Origin: Patiria miniata
Taxonomy: Eukaryota > Echinodermata > Asteroidea > Valvatida > Asterinidae
Reading direction: 5' to 3'
Assembly: GCF_015706575.1 (NCBI RefSeq)
Contig: NW_024037047.1
Span: 5,460,632 to 5,524,631 of the forward strand
Length of the DNA: 64,000 nt
Shown: piece by piece, positions 1 through 12,872 of the stretch
Layout: the number at the start of each line of letters is the position of its first letter
How positions within the stretch are numbered: the stretch's first letter is position 1
The notes under the pieces: model-generated
Told to the model about the DNA's origin: nothing
The model's input: the letters and a program-made list of their open reading frames with translations, nothing else
Databases searched by the model: none
Position numbers and translations under genes: made by a program

Positions 1-180
1 CATATTTTGATATTTGTACTGTCCTGTATCCATCACAATACAGCAAAACTAGAGTTGGATTTTGATTGATTTTGAAGGATTTTGACTGATTTTGAAGGAT
101 TTTATTGATTTTGATGGGTTTTTTTTGTTTTGAGAATTTGATTGAATTTGAAGGATTTTGATGGATTATTTTTAATGAAT
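1..180. other. AT-rich sequence, no gene seen
   Basis: It contains irregular repeats of TTTGATTGATTTTGAAGGAT between 58 and 180. Probably intron or 3' region of ZNF143. Confidence 0.4.
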
Positions 181-201
181 TCAGGATGGTACCAAGCTGA
201 C

Positions 202-356
202 CTGTTGGAGTATGCCTGCCCCTGAGGCATGTATGACAATGTTTTCCGTGGCCAGGGTAGCGGCCTCGCTTGTCACGGTTGGGATATCATACTGGACCGG
301 TTGTCGCTTTGTGATAGCCATTGGCACGGCACTGCTCGCAATGCCTGGATTTGCTC
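202..356 (-). CDS. ZNF143: ZNF143 coding exon 11 (C-terminal region, last seen)
   Basis: Residues 476-527, starting [17 protein letters not shown] and ending GAGILQQ. The phase (1 in) fits exon 10 exactly. Acceptor GTTGCAG. A donor CAACAG|GTCAGC at 202 would continue the gene left of the window; otherwise the frame reads VSLVPS and stops at 181-183. GILQQVSLV resembles human GLSQQVTLI, so either reading is possible; I prefer the splice because the rest of the vertebrate C-terminus is missing. Confidence 0.7.
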
Positions 357-3300
357 CTGCAACTAGATAATGAAGTCAGTTTGAGCTATACATTTCCAAC
401 AAATGAGTGTGCGAAGAGTTTAAGAAGATGGGGTGACATCAAATACTTGATTATTTTGAGATTCTCCCTTTCAGTTTTTACACAAATACAGCATGGTTTG
501 AGCCTGAGGGGAGGAAGTTATGCACAATTAGTGGTCCTGACGTGTTTGCTAATGACATGAGAGCAAAAAAAATTAAATAACAAATTCAAAGTCACAGCCA
601 ACACCGAGGGGCCAGTAATTTCGCACTTTCTTTCACACAGTAACAGGCTTCCCAGCATTTATGAGAACAAAAGTTCTCCAAGTATTTCCAGATGTTTCCC
701 TGAGAAACTTCCAAAATTCCATGAGGAATATGTTCAGTTTGACGAGGTTGCTGGGGGTCAAGAGGTGGTTGGAAGTCAAGAGGTGATTGCAGCAAAGCAA
801 CCATTAGATCCTGAAAATACACAGGCAACTTTTTGACTAGCGATGGCCTTGCTTCTCCCCTTAAAGCAAATTGCTATAAGAGGAGAAGCAAGGCCATCAC
901 TAGTCAGGGGAGAGGCAAGGCCATGTGCTAGCAGACGGGGCGGTACGTACGCTGGTACCATTGCATATCATCTTTGTACATAGATGCACGCACGTGCGAC
1001 ACAGCGATTTCCATGTCACCTGTCAATGTTTAACCTTTTGTCCAGCCGGAAAAGGCTCCAATCAGTGTTATGGCCTGTGTTTCTACATTAAAACTACGTT
1101 CGCGATGATTATAACGTACCATTTCCATCGACTTTTCATCGACTTTTCTTCGAAATTATGATTGAAATAAAATTACATTTTGTGAAAAAATCTTTATAAA
1201 ATCAAATTTTGTGGGACACATGGTAAGAAAATCAGAATTTTCGTTGGAAAATTCAAAAAGTCGGACTTCTGATTAAAATCAGAGAGGTTTCATCTCTGAG
1301 CAATCCTTTCCTCACCAATTGCAGCAGATACGCACATGTATACGCCAAACTAGCGACAGTCTTTCCCTTCTATCATGCAGATCAGTGTGAATTTCCCTGA
1401 GTTTTCCCTGATCTTTTGGTGTTATCCCAAATTTCCAGAGTTTTCCCCGACTGAAAAAATTAAAACTCTGTTTCAAGATTTTTTTCTGATTTCGAAAGTG
1501 GCTGAGAACCCTTACGCCTTAACCAATGTTGTATTGTCATTCTTGTTTCAGTCTCACTATCAAAAGTTCTGTGAAAAATCACTCTGATGTATTTTGTTTA
1601 AATCCATTCATCATTCATGAAGATGTTGGTATTGTCCCATGAACATCTGATCCCTTAAATTTTCATTAAAAGTCCATTTCTCTGTGAAAAGAATCTTTAA
1701 GAGATGTTTCATGGCGTTTACATGGGGCTTATATAGGACTAATCCTGTAAGGGTATTTTCACGTTTTTTTAAATGACCCTGGCCACTGAGGATTATCATT
1801 GGTTATACATAACGGTACTCTGGGTCTATCTCCATGGGTAAACAAAGGACTTTCTTAAGGGTGTTTTCACGGACTCCTACGTGTAATCTGACTTAACCCT
1901 AACCCTGCCAAATGCAACAGGATGCAACAATGGCAAGAAGTTGTTGCAAGTTGTTGCATTTAGCAGTGTCCGGATCTGCATGATGCATTCCATGCCTGCA
2001 TTCCGTTGCATTTGGCAGGGTAGGTAATGAATTTTTAAGGGATGAAGATGTTCATAATGACCACCAGCAACCTCACTAGCAATAAGTCATTTGAGAATAA
2101 CCTATATACCCTTTGCGAGTTAAATTGAATAACATCTGGTACACTCATGCCTTGCCCATAATGCTTGGCACATTTTAACTTTAAATTCTCCAGACCAAAG
2201 ACACTGTTGCTGTATCACATGATTCGGGGCAAGCTTTTGCATAGTTACGTAAGAGATGCTCAGCATTAATACATTGTTCCCAAAGGGTGAGAATGGCACA
2301 AAGACACCAGACCATTCCGGAACTGGGATAATGCTAGTGTAAGGCTTGCCCCGAATCACGTGATACAGCAACGGTCTCTTTGGTCTGGAGAATTCAAAGT
2401 TAAAATGTGCCAAGCATTCGAGCAAGTCAGGGTACCAGATGTTACTCGAATTTAATTTGCAAATGGCTTATTGTATCACTTGCAAAGTTGGAATTTTAGG
2501 AGCTAAACTCTGGGTTCTAATTCCTTGGTGCTATTGGCCCATCGGGAAATGGTACGTGCGTTGTGCGAGCAGGATAGCTATTCTTAATTCCCTGATGGAT
2601 TGGAACAATGACCAATCAAAGAACAATGTTTGGTTAACAAAATAGTATGAGGTATAATGATCTCAGATACTTTACCCGTGTGTGTGGTGAAGAACTGCGT
2701 CTGAGCTTCCATTTCTTCGTTTTCCTCGACGTCGCCGTGCGCCGTGCGCTTGTGCATCGCCAGCGTGGACGTTTGACGGTAATTCTTGCCGCAGTGACTG
2801 CAGATGTAAGGTTTGGAATGTGTGTGGACAACGTGATGCTTGTACAGACTGGAGTACTCGGTGAAACGCTTGCCGCAACCAGCTACCGTGCATACATAGG
2901 GCTTCTCACCTGAAGAGCAATAGAAGGCCCCGTCTCAATCTCTTGTATGGTATAGGGCTATTGTCTAGGTCTTTGACAATTACAACTACCAGGTATGCCA
3001 GCGGTTTTTGTTACACGGCTGGAAAAAAACTGCCACGATCGCAAAACACCACACATACCACACACTGTAACGTATGTCCACAACGAACGTACAATTTATT
3101 GATTCGTCCAAATCAATTCGTGATGGAGCAGCATATATGAACAATGATCCGAGACTGGCACACCGGTACACTTGGCTTTAATGTGACGGCAGTGAATCCA
3201 TGCAGAAAAACTTATGCTTGATCGAGCACATGTATTACGAGTTTAGCACACAAACAACACATAGCACGTAACCATTTTCTTTTTGGCCATTGAGCGACTG

Positions 3301-6300
3301 TCAAACTACGCACTACGAATCTTCCTATTTGCTGAACGACAACATGTTGCCAGGTTTTTTTTTTTTTTTTTTTTTAATGCAACAACACAAAGAATTCAGG
3401 CCTGCGAGAGATGGGGTTCCAGGCTTTGTTTCCAAAATATATAAAAAGCTGGAATTCCGGCTATAGTTTGAAAAAACTGGCATCTCTGCAACTACATGGG
3501 AACAAGCTGATAGTAGTAATAGCTGTAGCTCTTGACCCTCGTTTTGGACAAAACCTTCAAGCATGCATTGACAAAATCAGCCAATTCTTAGACAAATGTT
3601 AGAAAATGAAATAATTCTCACGGCCGGTTCATACTTTACGCAAATGTCAGTGCGAAGCAAAATTGTTAACCCTAAACCCTGTCAGACGCCATAAAGTGCA
3701 TCAGGTGGAAAAGTCGGGTGCACTTTGATGAATTTACATGTAGCTATCAACACCAGTACATAAACTACCAGTTCTCAAACAATGAGAGCTAATCCCATTG
3801 AACAATGTTACAATTGTATCCTGCTGCAGTTGGTGACACACAGACTCTGAGGCAGTTTGGCATTCAGACTTTCGACCTCATGGATCTTGCTACACTGGGG
3901 AGGCTTGTCATTTAGACAAGTGTTGCACATGGGCGTTACCAGGAAGATTTCAAGGTGGGGGGGGGGGGTTGGGGAAAGCACATTTTTCCCCCGAAATCCT
4001 TGTACTTTCTCTAGCATATTCTCAATTTATCTCTTTTTTTTAAGGGTTGGCGGGATTTTTACCGACCCCACGCCCACGGACACCCCTGCAGATGCCCATT
4101 TTGTCAATGTGTATTACATTTATAGTAAATATGACTTCACACCTCTTTTTCTTTCTTTTTTTTTTTTTTTTTTTTGCTTGTCCACAAGCTTGTCTGTGCA
4201 CAGGCAACCCTTTCTTCAGTTACAAAGACAGAGTTAAAACCCTGGAACAAATTACTACTGCCTGGGGCTAACACAAACTTGCTATTGGCTTGAGCAAATT
4301 CAGATGAAAGTTATTCGTGTGTCTACTGTGCGCAGGTTGTGAAAGTGTGCTGGAAACAGTGCGTGCATGCAGTGTGTCTTGCAAATGTAGTTTTTGAGAG
4401 TGGCCTCAAAGCGCCAAACAACTTTAACTACAGCACTTGAAGATTCCTTCGAGACAGCTTCCTCCTACCTGTATGAATCCTCATGTGGTTCTTGTAGTTG
4501 GTGGCGCTGGCGAAGGCTCGCCCGCATTGGGGCTCGTCACAGATGTAAGGCCGCTCTCCTGTGTGCGTGCGAATGTGAACCTTCCGGATGTTGGACGTTG
4601 TGAAGCATTTGTCGCAACCTTCAAACGGGCACTTAAATGGTCTCTCTCCTAGCACATAAACACACATAACAAATACAATTAAAGTAGATCACAGATCTAC
4701 TTTAAGTAGATCACAGATCAAGTCACAAGTAAAGTCAAATGCAATATCAATTCTATTGCAAAGGCCCCCTTCATTGACTAGAGCATTGTGCTAGATATTG
4801 TAGAGAATAAATGTTGATATAAGAGAGAGAGCTGAAATCCAGGGCCAAATTTCATAGAGCTGCTTAAGCAGAAAATTTGCTTAAGCACGAAAAAAACATT
4901 GCTTAGTAAAATTAGGTTACCGGCCAAAACTCCATGTGATGTACATTGCTTGTGACTGGTATTTAGCTGTTGTTTACTTAGCATAACAATCTCATGGAGT
5001 TTTGGCCGGTAACCTGATTTTATTAAGCAAGACGTTTTTGTGCTTAAGCAAAATTTGTGCTTAAGCAGCTCTATGAAATTGGCCCCTGGCAGCTGGTACG
5101 GGCTCGGGCAAAAACCTGAGTATAAGCTCTATATTGTCTTTTTTTTCTTAAAAGAGGGTTTCACGGCATGGGTCTACACTTACCTGTATGCGTCCGCACA
5201 TGTTTCTGTAGATCGCCTGATGTCTTGAAAGCCCTAAAACACATATCCTGGGGGCAGCGATACGGCTTCTCACCAGTGTGGACCCGCGTGTGGCTCTTCA
5301 ACCCGTAGCCTGAAGCAAACGCCTTGCCGCAGCCTTGCACTTCGCACTTGTAAGGCTTTTCACCGGAGTGAGAGCGCTCATGGACCTGAAAAATATCAAA
5401 TCCCAAAAGGAAAACATGAAATTACTAAATCACTCTCAAACAAATTTCACCGTTTTCCTCCAGAAAAATTTGTAAAACTTAAATAGAATATACTACAGTA
5501 GACTCTCATTAATACAAACTCAGCCGGATCCTAGCCAAAATGTCTGTTATATCAGAATTGTGTGGTTAAGTAGAGTGCTGGTCCCATTCATTGTACACAT
5601 AAAGCAGAGTTGGGACCACGGCTTTGTTTGCTTTCACCATAATTTGTACTAACAGTGTCTGTACTAACAAGAGTGGAGTGTATATCAAACAATTCTTTTA
5701 AGCAATTTTAAATTTAAAGGATTCCATATAGAAACTGTACAGTACAGGGTTCAATTGCGGTCAGATAGACAATTACCAACAATTTACCGAATTTTTTTCA
5801 ACAAATTTAAAACTTGAAGTGCATTATATCTTAGAGAGTGATCTCTTAATTGATTGGTCTTGTTTCATCTAGACAGCATTTTCTACCTTCAGCAGGGAAT
5901 ACAGTAGCCTTGAAGGTGGGAGGGGATTTGTGGCGTTGGGGATGGGGAAGAGATATGATCCAGTAGCCTGGAAAGAAGAGGGGTGGGGGTGGGGATGGGG
6001 GAGAGAAATGGATTATTCCCGTCTGTCAATCAAACCGTGCACACCGACCAAACAGATCATGACTTTTGGTCAGGTGACTTCAATGGGCCAAGTGCACAAG
6101 TACCCTCTCAACTGTAAGGAAGTAAAAGTTGGGGGCGACCACTTGGAGAGACATTCGACCGCACTGCCAATGACGCCTGACGCAACACACATGCTTTGTG
6201 CACATTTGGTATAAAATTAGTCGTGCGTACTTAATTCGGGCCATATGCACACGAACCAGTATGTGTAAGAGTGTGTTCTTGCCACTGGGCTTATGGGGGG

Positions 6301-9300
6301 CAGAGCTTATGGTCAAATCTGGAATGGTCCATTATTGACAGGTGTATAATGGCACAGCCTACCTTGAGATGGTGTGCCGTAGTGTACATTCTCCCACACC
6401 CGTTATACCGACACCTGTAACCCTTTGAGCAGGATCCGTCCCCAATACCGGAATTGACGAGGCTGATAGTGGTCTTGATGCTAGACATGATTGCCGGCTT
6501 GCGCACTTTGGACACGTCATCCTGAGAACCGCACGCATCAGGTTCGATCTGCGAGGTGACAGTTCGAAGGTCATTTAATACTATTTAAGCAAGATACAAG
6601 TAAGCACTTAAAGGGAATATACAACATTTGCTTTTGCTGCAATTTTCAGAAATAAATGGATCTGGAGGATAAGTGTGTTACAGAAAATATTGTTAAACTG
6701 ACTTGCTTCACGTTTTGGGTTTGGAGATGCTGGAAACTCCAAGAAAACTAGCCATGATGCATGTTCTTGTAGTCTTGTTCCCTGACCCCACTTAAGATGA
6801 AATGGAGCAACTTGTGGACTTTGGGGAATCGTAAGGTCAAAGAATCTGTCTAGCAGGCTCATACCCATTCACAAGTGTGTAATCAATTGCAAAGAAAGTG
6901 CAGAATAACTAAATATGAACAATTTGAAGCAGTTTTTGAAGAAAAGCCAGTTTTCTCCAACGCTGGTCGGCCGACTAGCGTTGGAAAAATAAAAGTTTTC
7001 TTGAAAATTTCAGCACGCAAGGAGCCACGATTTTACAGGATGCTTTATACAGTCATTCCCTAACAATCCAGTAAAATATTTTGTGATAATTTGATCATTT
7101 TGTTTTTTGATGTTTGCAAATGTTGTATCTTCCCTTTAAGGAATGCATTTCACATTTAGTTTAGCATTCCACAAGTGATCTATATAAATTGGCTCACATA
7201 TTAAGTTGCGGTTTGGGGCAGAGTTAATAATATGCAAACTGGAAACAAATAATTTACCTGTTGATTTGCAAATTGATCCAGTACATTCATGGTAGCTGGG
7301 TCCACAGAATCATCCGTGTTGGAAAAACCTGAAAAACGTTAAGAAAAGTAGAGATAACTATAAGCCATTTACAGTTTTCCTACTGAGTGAATATTTAAAT
7401 CTTAAATTTGAAAATTGTATTCTTAATGAAACCAAGTTTGAAATTGGTCAATTGTTACAAAAACAATCAAATGTAAGACAGTTGTTTCAATCCAACCTTT
7501 AACTACATTACATTTGCAACAACAACAAAATAAAAATAAAAATGGGTGGGTGGGTGGAGTGTTAGACAACAAAATGTTATGCGTCTGATGGTTGTCTCGC
7601 AAAGTTTGTTGTAACTTTTTCTTGCAACTGGTATACATGTATTAAGACAAAAAGGATGTGATTTGGTCGGTAATAATGAAACAATCCTTCTGATTGGTCA
7701 GTTGTTTCAACATAAACATCATGATTGGTCAAGTTTTACAAACAAATGTTGTGATTGGTCCCTTGGTCACAACCCCTTCAATTATCAGTTGTTACAAAAC
7801 AAGCATGGTGATAGAACACTTGTTTTAAAACAATCCTTTTTATTGGTCAGTTGTTATTATACAAACCTTGCGATTGGTCAGTGTATCCCTCAGAGGGCAA
7901 CTGTGTTTGAATGAAGGCTGTGGTTCCATCTTCGAGTTGAACAGCTTGCAAGTTTTCACCTGTGCAGGAATATCAAAGATTTGTAAAGTAGAATTCATTA
8001 TTACTTTGCTCTTCTACGAATATTCTTCAACTAGCAAGCGTCACTTTCATGAACATGCTAACCTGAAAAATTTGTTAACCAACTAGAGGGTGAGTCAAAA
8101 AAAGCGGAACCCAAACCCAAAAATTATATTTCATATTTTAAAAAAATGTGTAGCACCAAAAATCATACCGACTGGAAAGCCAATTTCATAATCTACTTTT
8201 AGATGAAAAAAATTAATGAAATTGCTCAATCCATTCAAAGAATATCACCATTTAAACGCAATGACCCTAAAACCTCTCTCGTCCAAAAATGCGATTTCAA
8301 GAATCGTCGTCACAATTGTCTTCAAACATCACCAGCGATAAAACCTCATTTTAAAAGTAAAAAAATGTCAAAGTCCTTTTGAAGGCTCACCTAAAAAAAA
8401 AAATGGATTTTATAAACCATATTGTTTGCCTAACCAGGGTTGTTAACAAATATATTGTGTACTACAGTTGTTGATAGTTGTTGATACAAGTATTTTGTGT
8501 CATTTTCTTTGTTGTTCGAAACAGTCCGAGTTCACAATAAATTGCTTTTTTTTTTGGACGAACAGGTTTTCGATTCATTGCATTTAAATGGTGATATTCT
8601 TTGAACAGATTGAGCAATTTCAGTAATTTGTTCATCTAAAAGTAGCTTATGAAATTGGCTTTCCAGTCATTATCATTTTTGGTGCTACATATTTTTTTAA
8701 ATATGAAATATAATTTTTGGGGTTGGGTTCCACTTTTTTTTTACTCACCCTGTAAAAGCATTTCAATACGTTTAAGTTTTTATACCAAGCTGCTAAAAAA
8801 TACGAAATGACTTGTCCCTCCCAGACTGAAATGTGCCAAGCCAGTTCGGTGCCCGAAAGGTCGAAGCTTGGCGGATAACTGAGCATGTGACAGTAAAATG
8901 GTCGATTATCAACGAAATCTGTTGGGAAAATTAAGACCCCCGGATATCTTAGAATGGACTACATGTACCTTTAGGTTGGGATCTTAGGATGTAGGCAGTA
9001 GAGCCATCTTCCAGCTGCACTGCTTGACCATCTTCAAAACTGGGTGCTGAAAACAGGACAACAAAGAAGCTACAGACTTATCCGGCAATCGCCTGTATTG
9101 CAATGGCACCATGCTCACGTGCATGTCAGATGCATTTGTAATTTAAAGAGGTTGTGGAATGCTCGAAGACATTTCCGTCATTTTTCGGGTATATGTAGCC
9201 TAAGGTGTGATGAAATAAAAACGACTATTGTTTCTGTCATGAAATGAGTACAAAAGGTACTTTTGAGAGCTGTTTTCAAGTCTTGTCATGCCTGTTTCGA

Positions 9301-12300
9301 CGCGAACGTGCAATTTGTGTAAAAGTCGTCGTTGCGGGCAGCAAACAAAACACAATCGTGACATAATAAACAGGACTCCCGATGCAGAGTAGCATAAACG
9401 AGTCCTGTTTATTACGTCACGATTTCCTGTGTTTTGTTTGCTGCCCGCAACGACGACATTTACACAAATTGCACGTTTGGGTCGAAACAGGACCTGAAAA
9501 AGAGCTCTCAAAAGTACCCTTTGTACTCATTTCATGACAGAAACAATAGTCGTTTTTATTTCATCACACCTTAGGCTACATACACCCAAAAAATGACGGA
9601 AATGTCTTCGAGCATTCCACAACCTCTTTAAGAAGGCAATTAATATGAAAACTGAGAATGTGTAGGAGCACTGAGTGCCTTGGCATAATGGCATAGAACA
9701 TGGTGTCATCGCAGTAACGGCGTCCTAACAGGATTAATTAGAACAACACAAGAGCTTTTGCACACAGAATGGTAAATGGAAACTGTATATCTCCCAGAAG
9801 ACGCATTGTGTAAACTCTGTCTCGCACAGCTGGCCACTTCGATCTGTGGTCAGCTCAGCGGTACTGGCCCATTTATATACAATTGTAACAATCATGTTGG
9901 CTCACTCAAAAGCATTTAATAGTACGTTGAACCATGGTTGAACAGGATTAAGAGACACAACTGTAGAGTGTTAATTGGTATTCAGAAAGGCCTCAGACAG
10001 TTTAGCTATTCCTATTGGTCGAGAGCCCGTCACGTGGCCGGTCTTAAACGGATGATAAAGACATGGCTAGCTGGTCTTAAACACTTTTCTAGTGTCACAT
10101 AAAATGTGGACTCCTAAAAATCCAGTGCCTCTTACGGTACCGTTTTATTGGTTGAACGTTCACAATCCTCACGTAGGCATGCGCAACACTACAAGCGAGT
10201 CAGAATTTTATAGTTCTAAATTCAAAACGTAACGCCCCAGGTGCGTTCTGCGCGACATCGCACAGAACATTCTACGCGCGCGTCAATCTCCATAAAAGGG
10301 TTGTTTACATCTTACTCTGACATCTTACATCTTACAGCTGAACACTCCATTATTTTGCTAGAGGGATGTTTCAAAAAGCATGAAGTGAACTTGTTGAACA
10401 AAATCGGGATTTTTTGAACGAATTATTTGATTTTTTTTTTACCGAAAAGGTATTTATGAATGGGAATAAATATGTGCTCGGTCAGTATTTATCACTCTGT
10501 TTAAGACCGCTTAGAGTCTGGGTGCTGATAATTACCCTCGCCTCCGGCCCTAGGAATTATCAGCACCCAGACTCTAAGCGGTCTTAAACAGAGTGATAAC
10601 TAGAGCTCAATGTCTGTTTGCAACAGAACATAGGGCTTTTCCGCATTATGATTTTTTTTAATCAATAATATGCCCTGAATATTCATGAACATAAAATCTG
10701 TCAAAAGAATTTTGCATTTTGCATGTTGCGTTCGGGAGATATGGCTAAAAGGTCCAAACAAATAAATATTCATATAAAATCTCAGGATGACGACATCATG
10801 ACGTCACCTCATTTTTAATCTATAACACATCCTGGTATAGCCACATACCAAGTTTCAACCCAATCGGACTTACATTTCTGTAGATATAAGACTTCACAAT
10901 ATGTACGTAAATTTTCAAAAATCAATAAAAAAATTAGGTGATGACGTCATCGTGACGTCATAGTCTAGGCAGAATTTTTGTATGAGGGTCTTCCTTGGCT
11001 GTAACTTTGATGACGATTCCAGATCGCCAAGTTATAAAAATGGTGGCTTGAAAACGTGTACACATAAAAGTCAATGGGTTAAAAATCCAACAGCAGAAAA
11101 ACTGCACCTTTATATACGTGATTTGCCTTTAAACTGAAACTTTTTTATCAAATATTACTTGATATGCTGACTCTTGGGAATATTTTCAATCAAATGACAG
11201 GCGAAAAAAAATACGATTTCTTTTTCCTTCTCATAGTAATTCTCAGCCGAAGTTCAGAACTACTCAGTAAGATATATCAGTGTTGTATAGGGAAAGACTT
11301 GTGGAGAAAGCTGTGTACAAAGTCTATGAGAAAAATTAATTATTCATGAATCCATAATAAATCATTTGATGATGACGTCATCATGATGTCTTAGTCTTGG
11401 CATAATTTTTGTATGAGGGTCTTTCTTGGCTGTAACTTTGATGACGATTCCAGATCGCCAAGTTATGAAAATGGTGGCTTGAAAACGTTAATAGGTTACA
11501 AATCCCACAGCAGAAAAACTGCACCTTTAAATTAGTGCTTTTCCTTTAAACTGAAACATTCTTATAAAATATTACTTGCTATTCTAACTCTTGGGAATAT
11601 TGTCAATCAAATGACAGGCGTAAAAAAATACGATTTCTTTTTCCTTCTCATAGTAATTCTCAGCCGAAGTTCAGAAAATCTGTCAAAGTTAGCCGAAAAT
11701 CGGCTAAAACGGTCACTGTGGACAGGATTTGACCTCAGCAACACGTGCGCTGCAGGCTGACTGACATACGATGTATGTGCCTATGTACAACGTACGTGCA
11801 TGTACATGTACATGTACATTGTGGACGTCCTGTCCTGTGCATCTTTTGAAGCAGAGGTATTGTCAACGTGAAGTTTTAGGCGTGCGCAGGGTATGTTCGA
11901 GTTCGCTTATCGCCTCGAAACTTTGAAATGTTTTAGACCTACCCTTCAATCGACAATTAAAGTAAAAACAAATATAAAAACTGCCATGGTTGATTTTTCA
12001 GGAATTTTCAAATGAAAAAGGGTCTTTTTATTATAACTTCTGGTCTGATGACGTCATTTGCCTAAAACTTCCCACACGTCTTAAGTGGGTCAAGGTCATT
12101 ATATACACCAATATTTAGGCGATTCCGACAAACTTCGCCACAGACATCTATTGAAAATACATTTTTGCTAATTTTCAACCTGTCGGTAGAGGGCGCTCGA
12201 AGATTGCATGACGTCATCGGTAGATGATTTGAAGAATTCTATCGGCCAAGAGACTAACACTGTTAAAAGCAAGTTCATATCTATTACCACTTTCAAATAA

Positions 12301-12838
12301 TAAGCCACTTCCGGTTTGGGCCTTTTTCGACCGGAAGCAAGGGTCACGCTATTGCACGCACACTGAATGAAATGAAGACCTTAACCTGCTCTACCACTTG
12401 CCGGCAACAGAATGCTGCGGACGCGTACGGTTGATTTCTTATGCATTTTTAAATATTAAAAGTGTCACAATTTAATTGCCTATAAATAAACACAGGATGA
12501 CGTCATCATGACGTCATCATTCCACACTGTTGTTTGAATTAGGGTCTTTGCTTGGACAAAGATTGGTGTTAATGAATTTCTGGCAAAGAGTCAAAAATGC
12601 CCTTTGAAAATCGACAATTATTTTTTTAATTTCTGTGTACAAAGTCTATGGGAAAAATTAAATATTCAAAAATCTATAATAAATTAGTCGATGACGTCAC
12701 CATGACGTCAATCTTCGGGACACATCTTTGCTATAGGGGCTATGCTTATGCTAACTTTGAATGATGTATGACAAACATTAATGCCAAAAGTGGCGTGTAG
12801 AATAAACGTGTACAAAGTCTATGGGGTTTTGGGAAAAA

Positions 12839-12872
<34 letters not shown>

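Larger units (their letters stand above)
357..2675. other. ZNF143 intron 10
   Basis: It holds a hairpin (834-905), a small MITE (1899-2024) and a foldback element (2121-2455), described separately. No further exon was found whose phase fits between exons 10 and 11. Confidence 0.6.

Noticed and set aside
592-810. Minus-strand frame [20 protein letters not shown] after a good acceptor, as an extra ZNF143 exon
   Set aside because: No donor follows, and its phase does not fit the 1-phase junction between exons 10 and 11.
9200-9511. 103-aa minus-strand open frame
   Set aside because: It lies across the arms of a long foldback and matches nothing recognisable.
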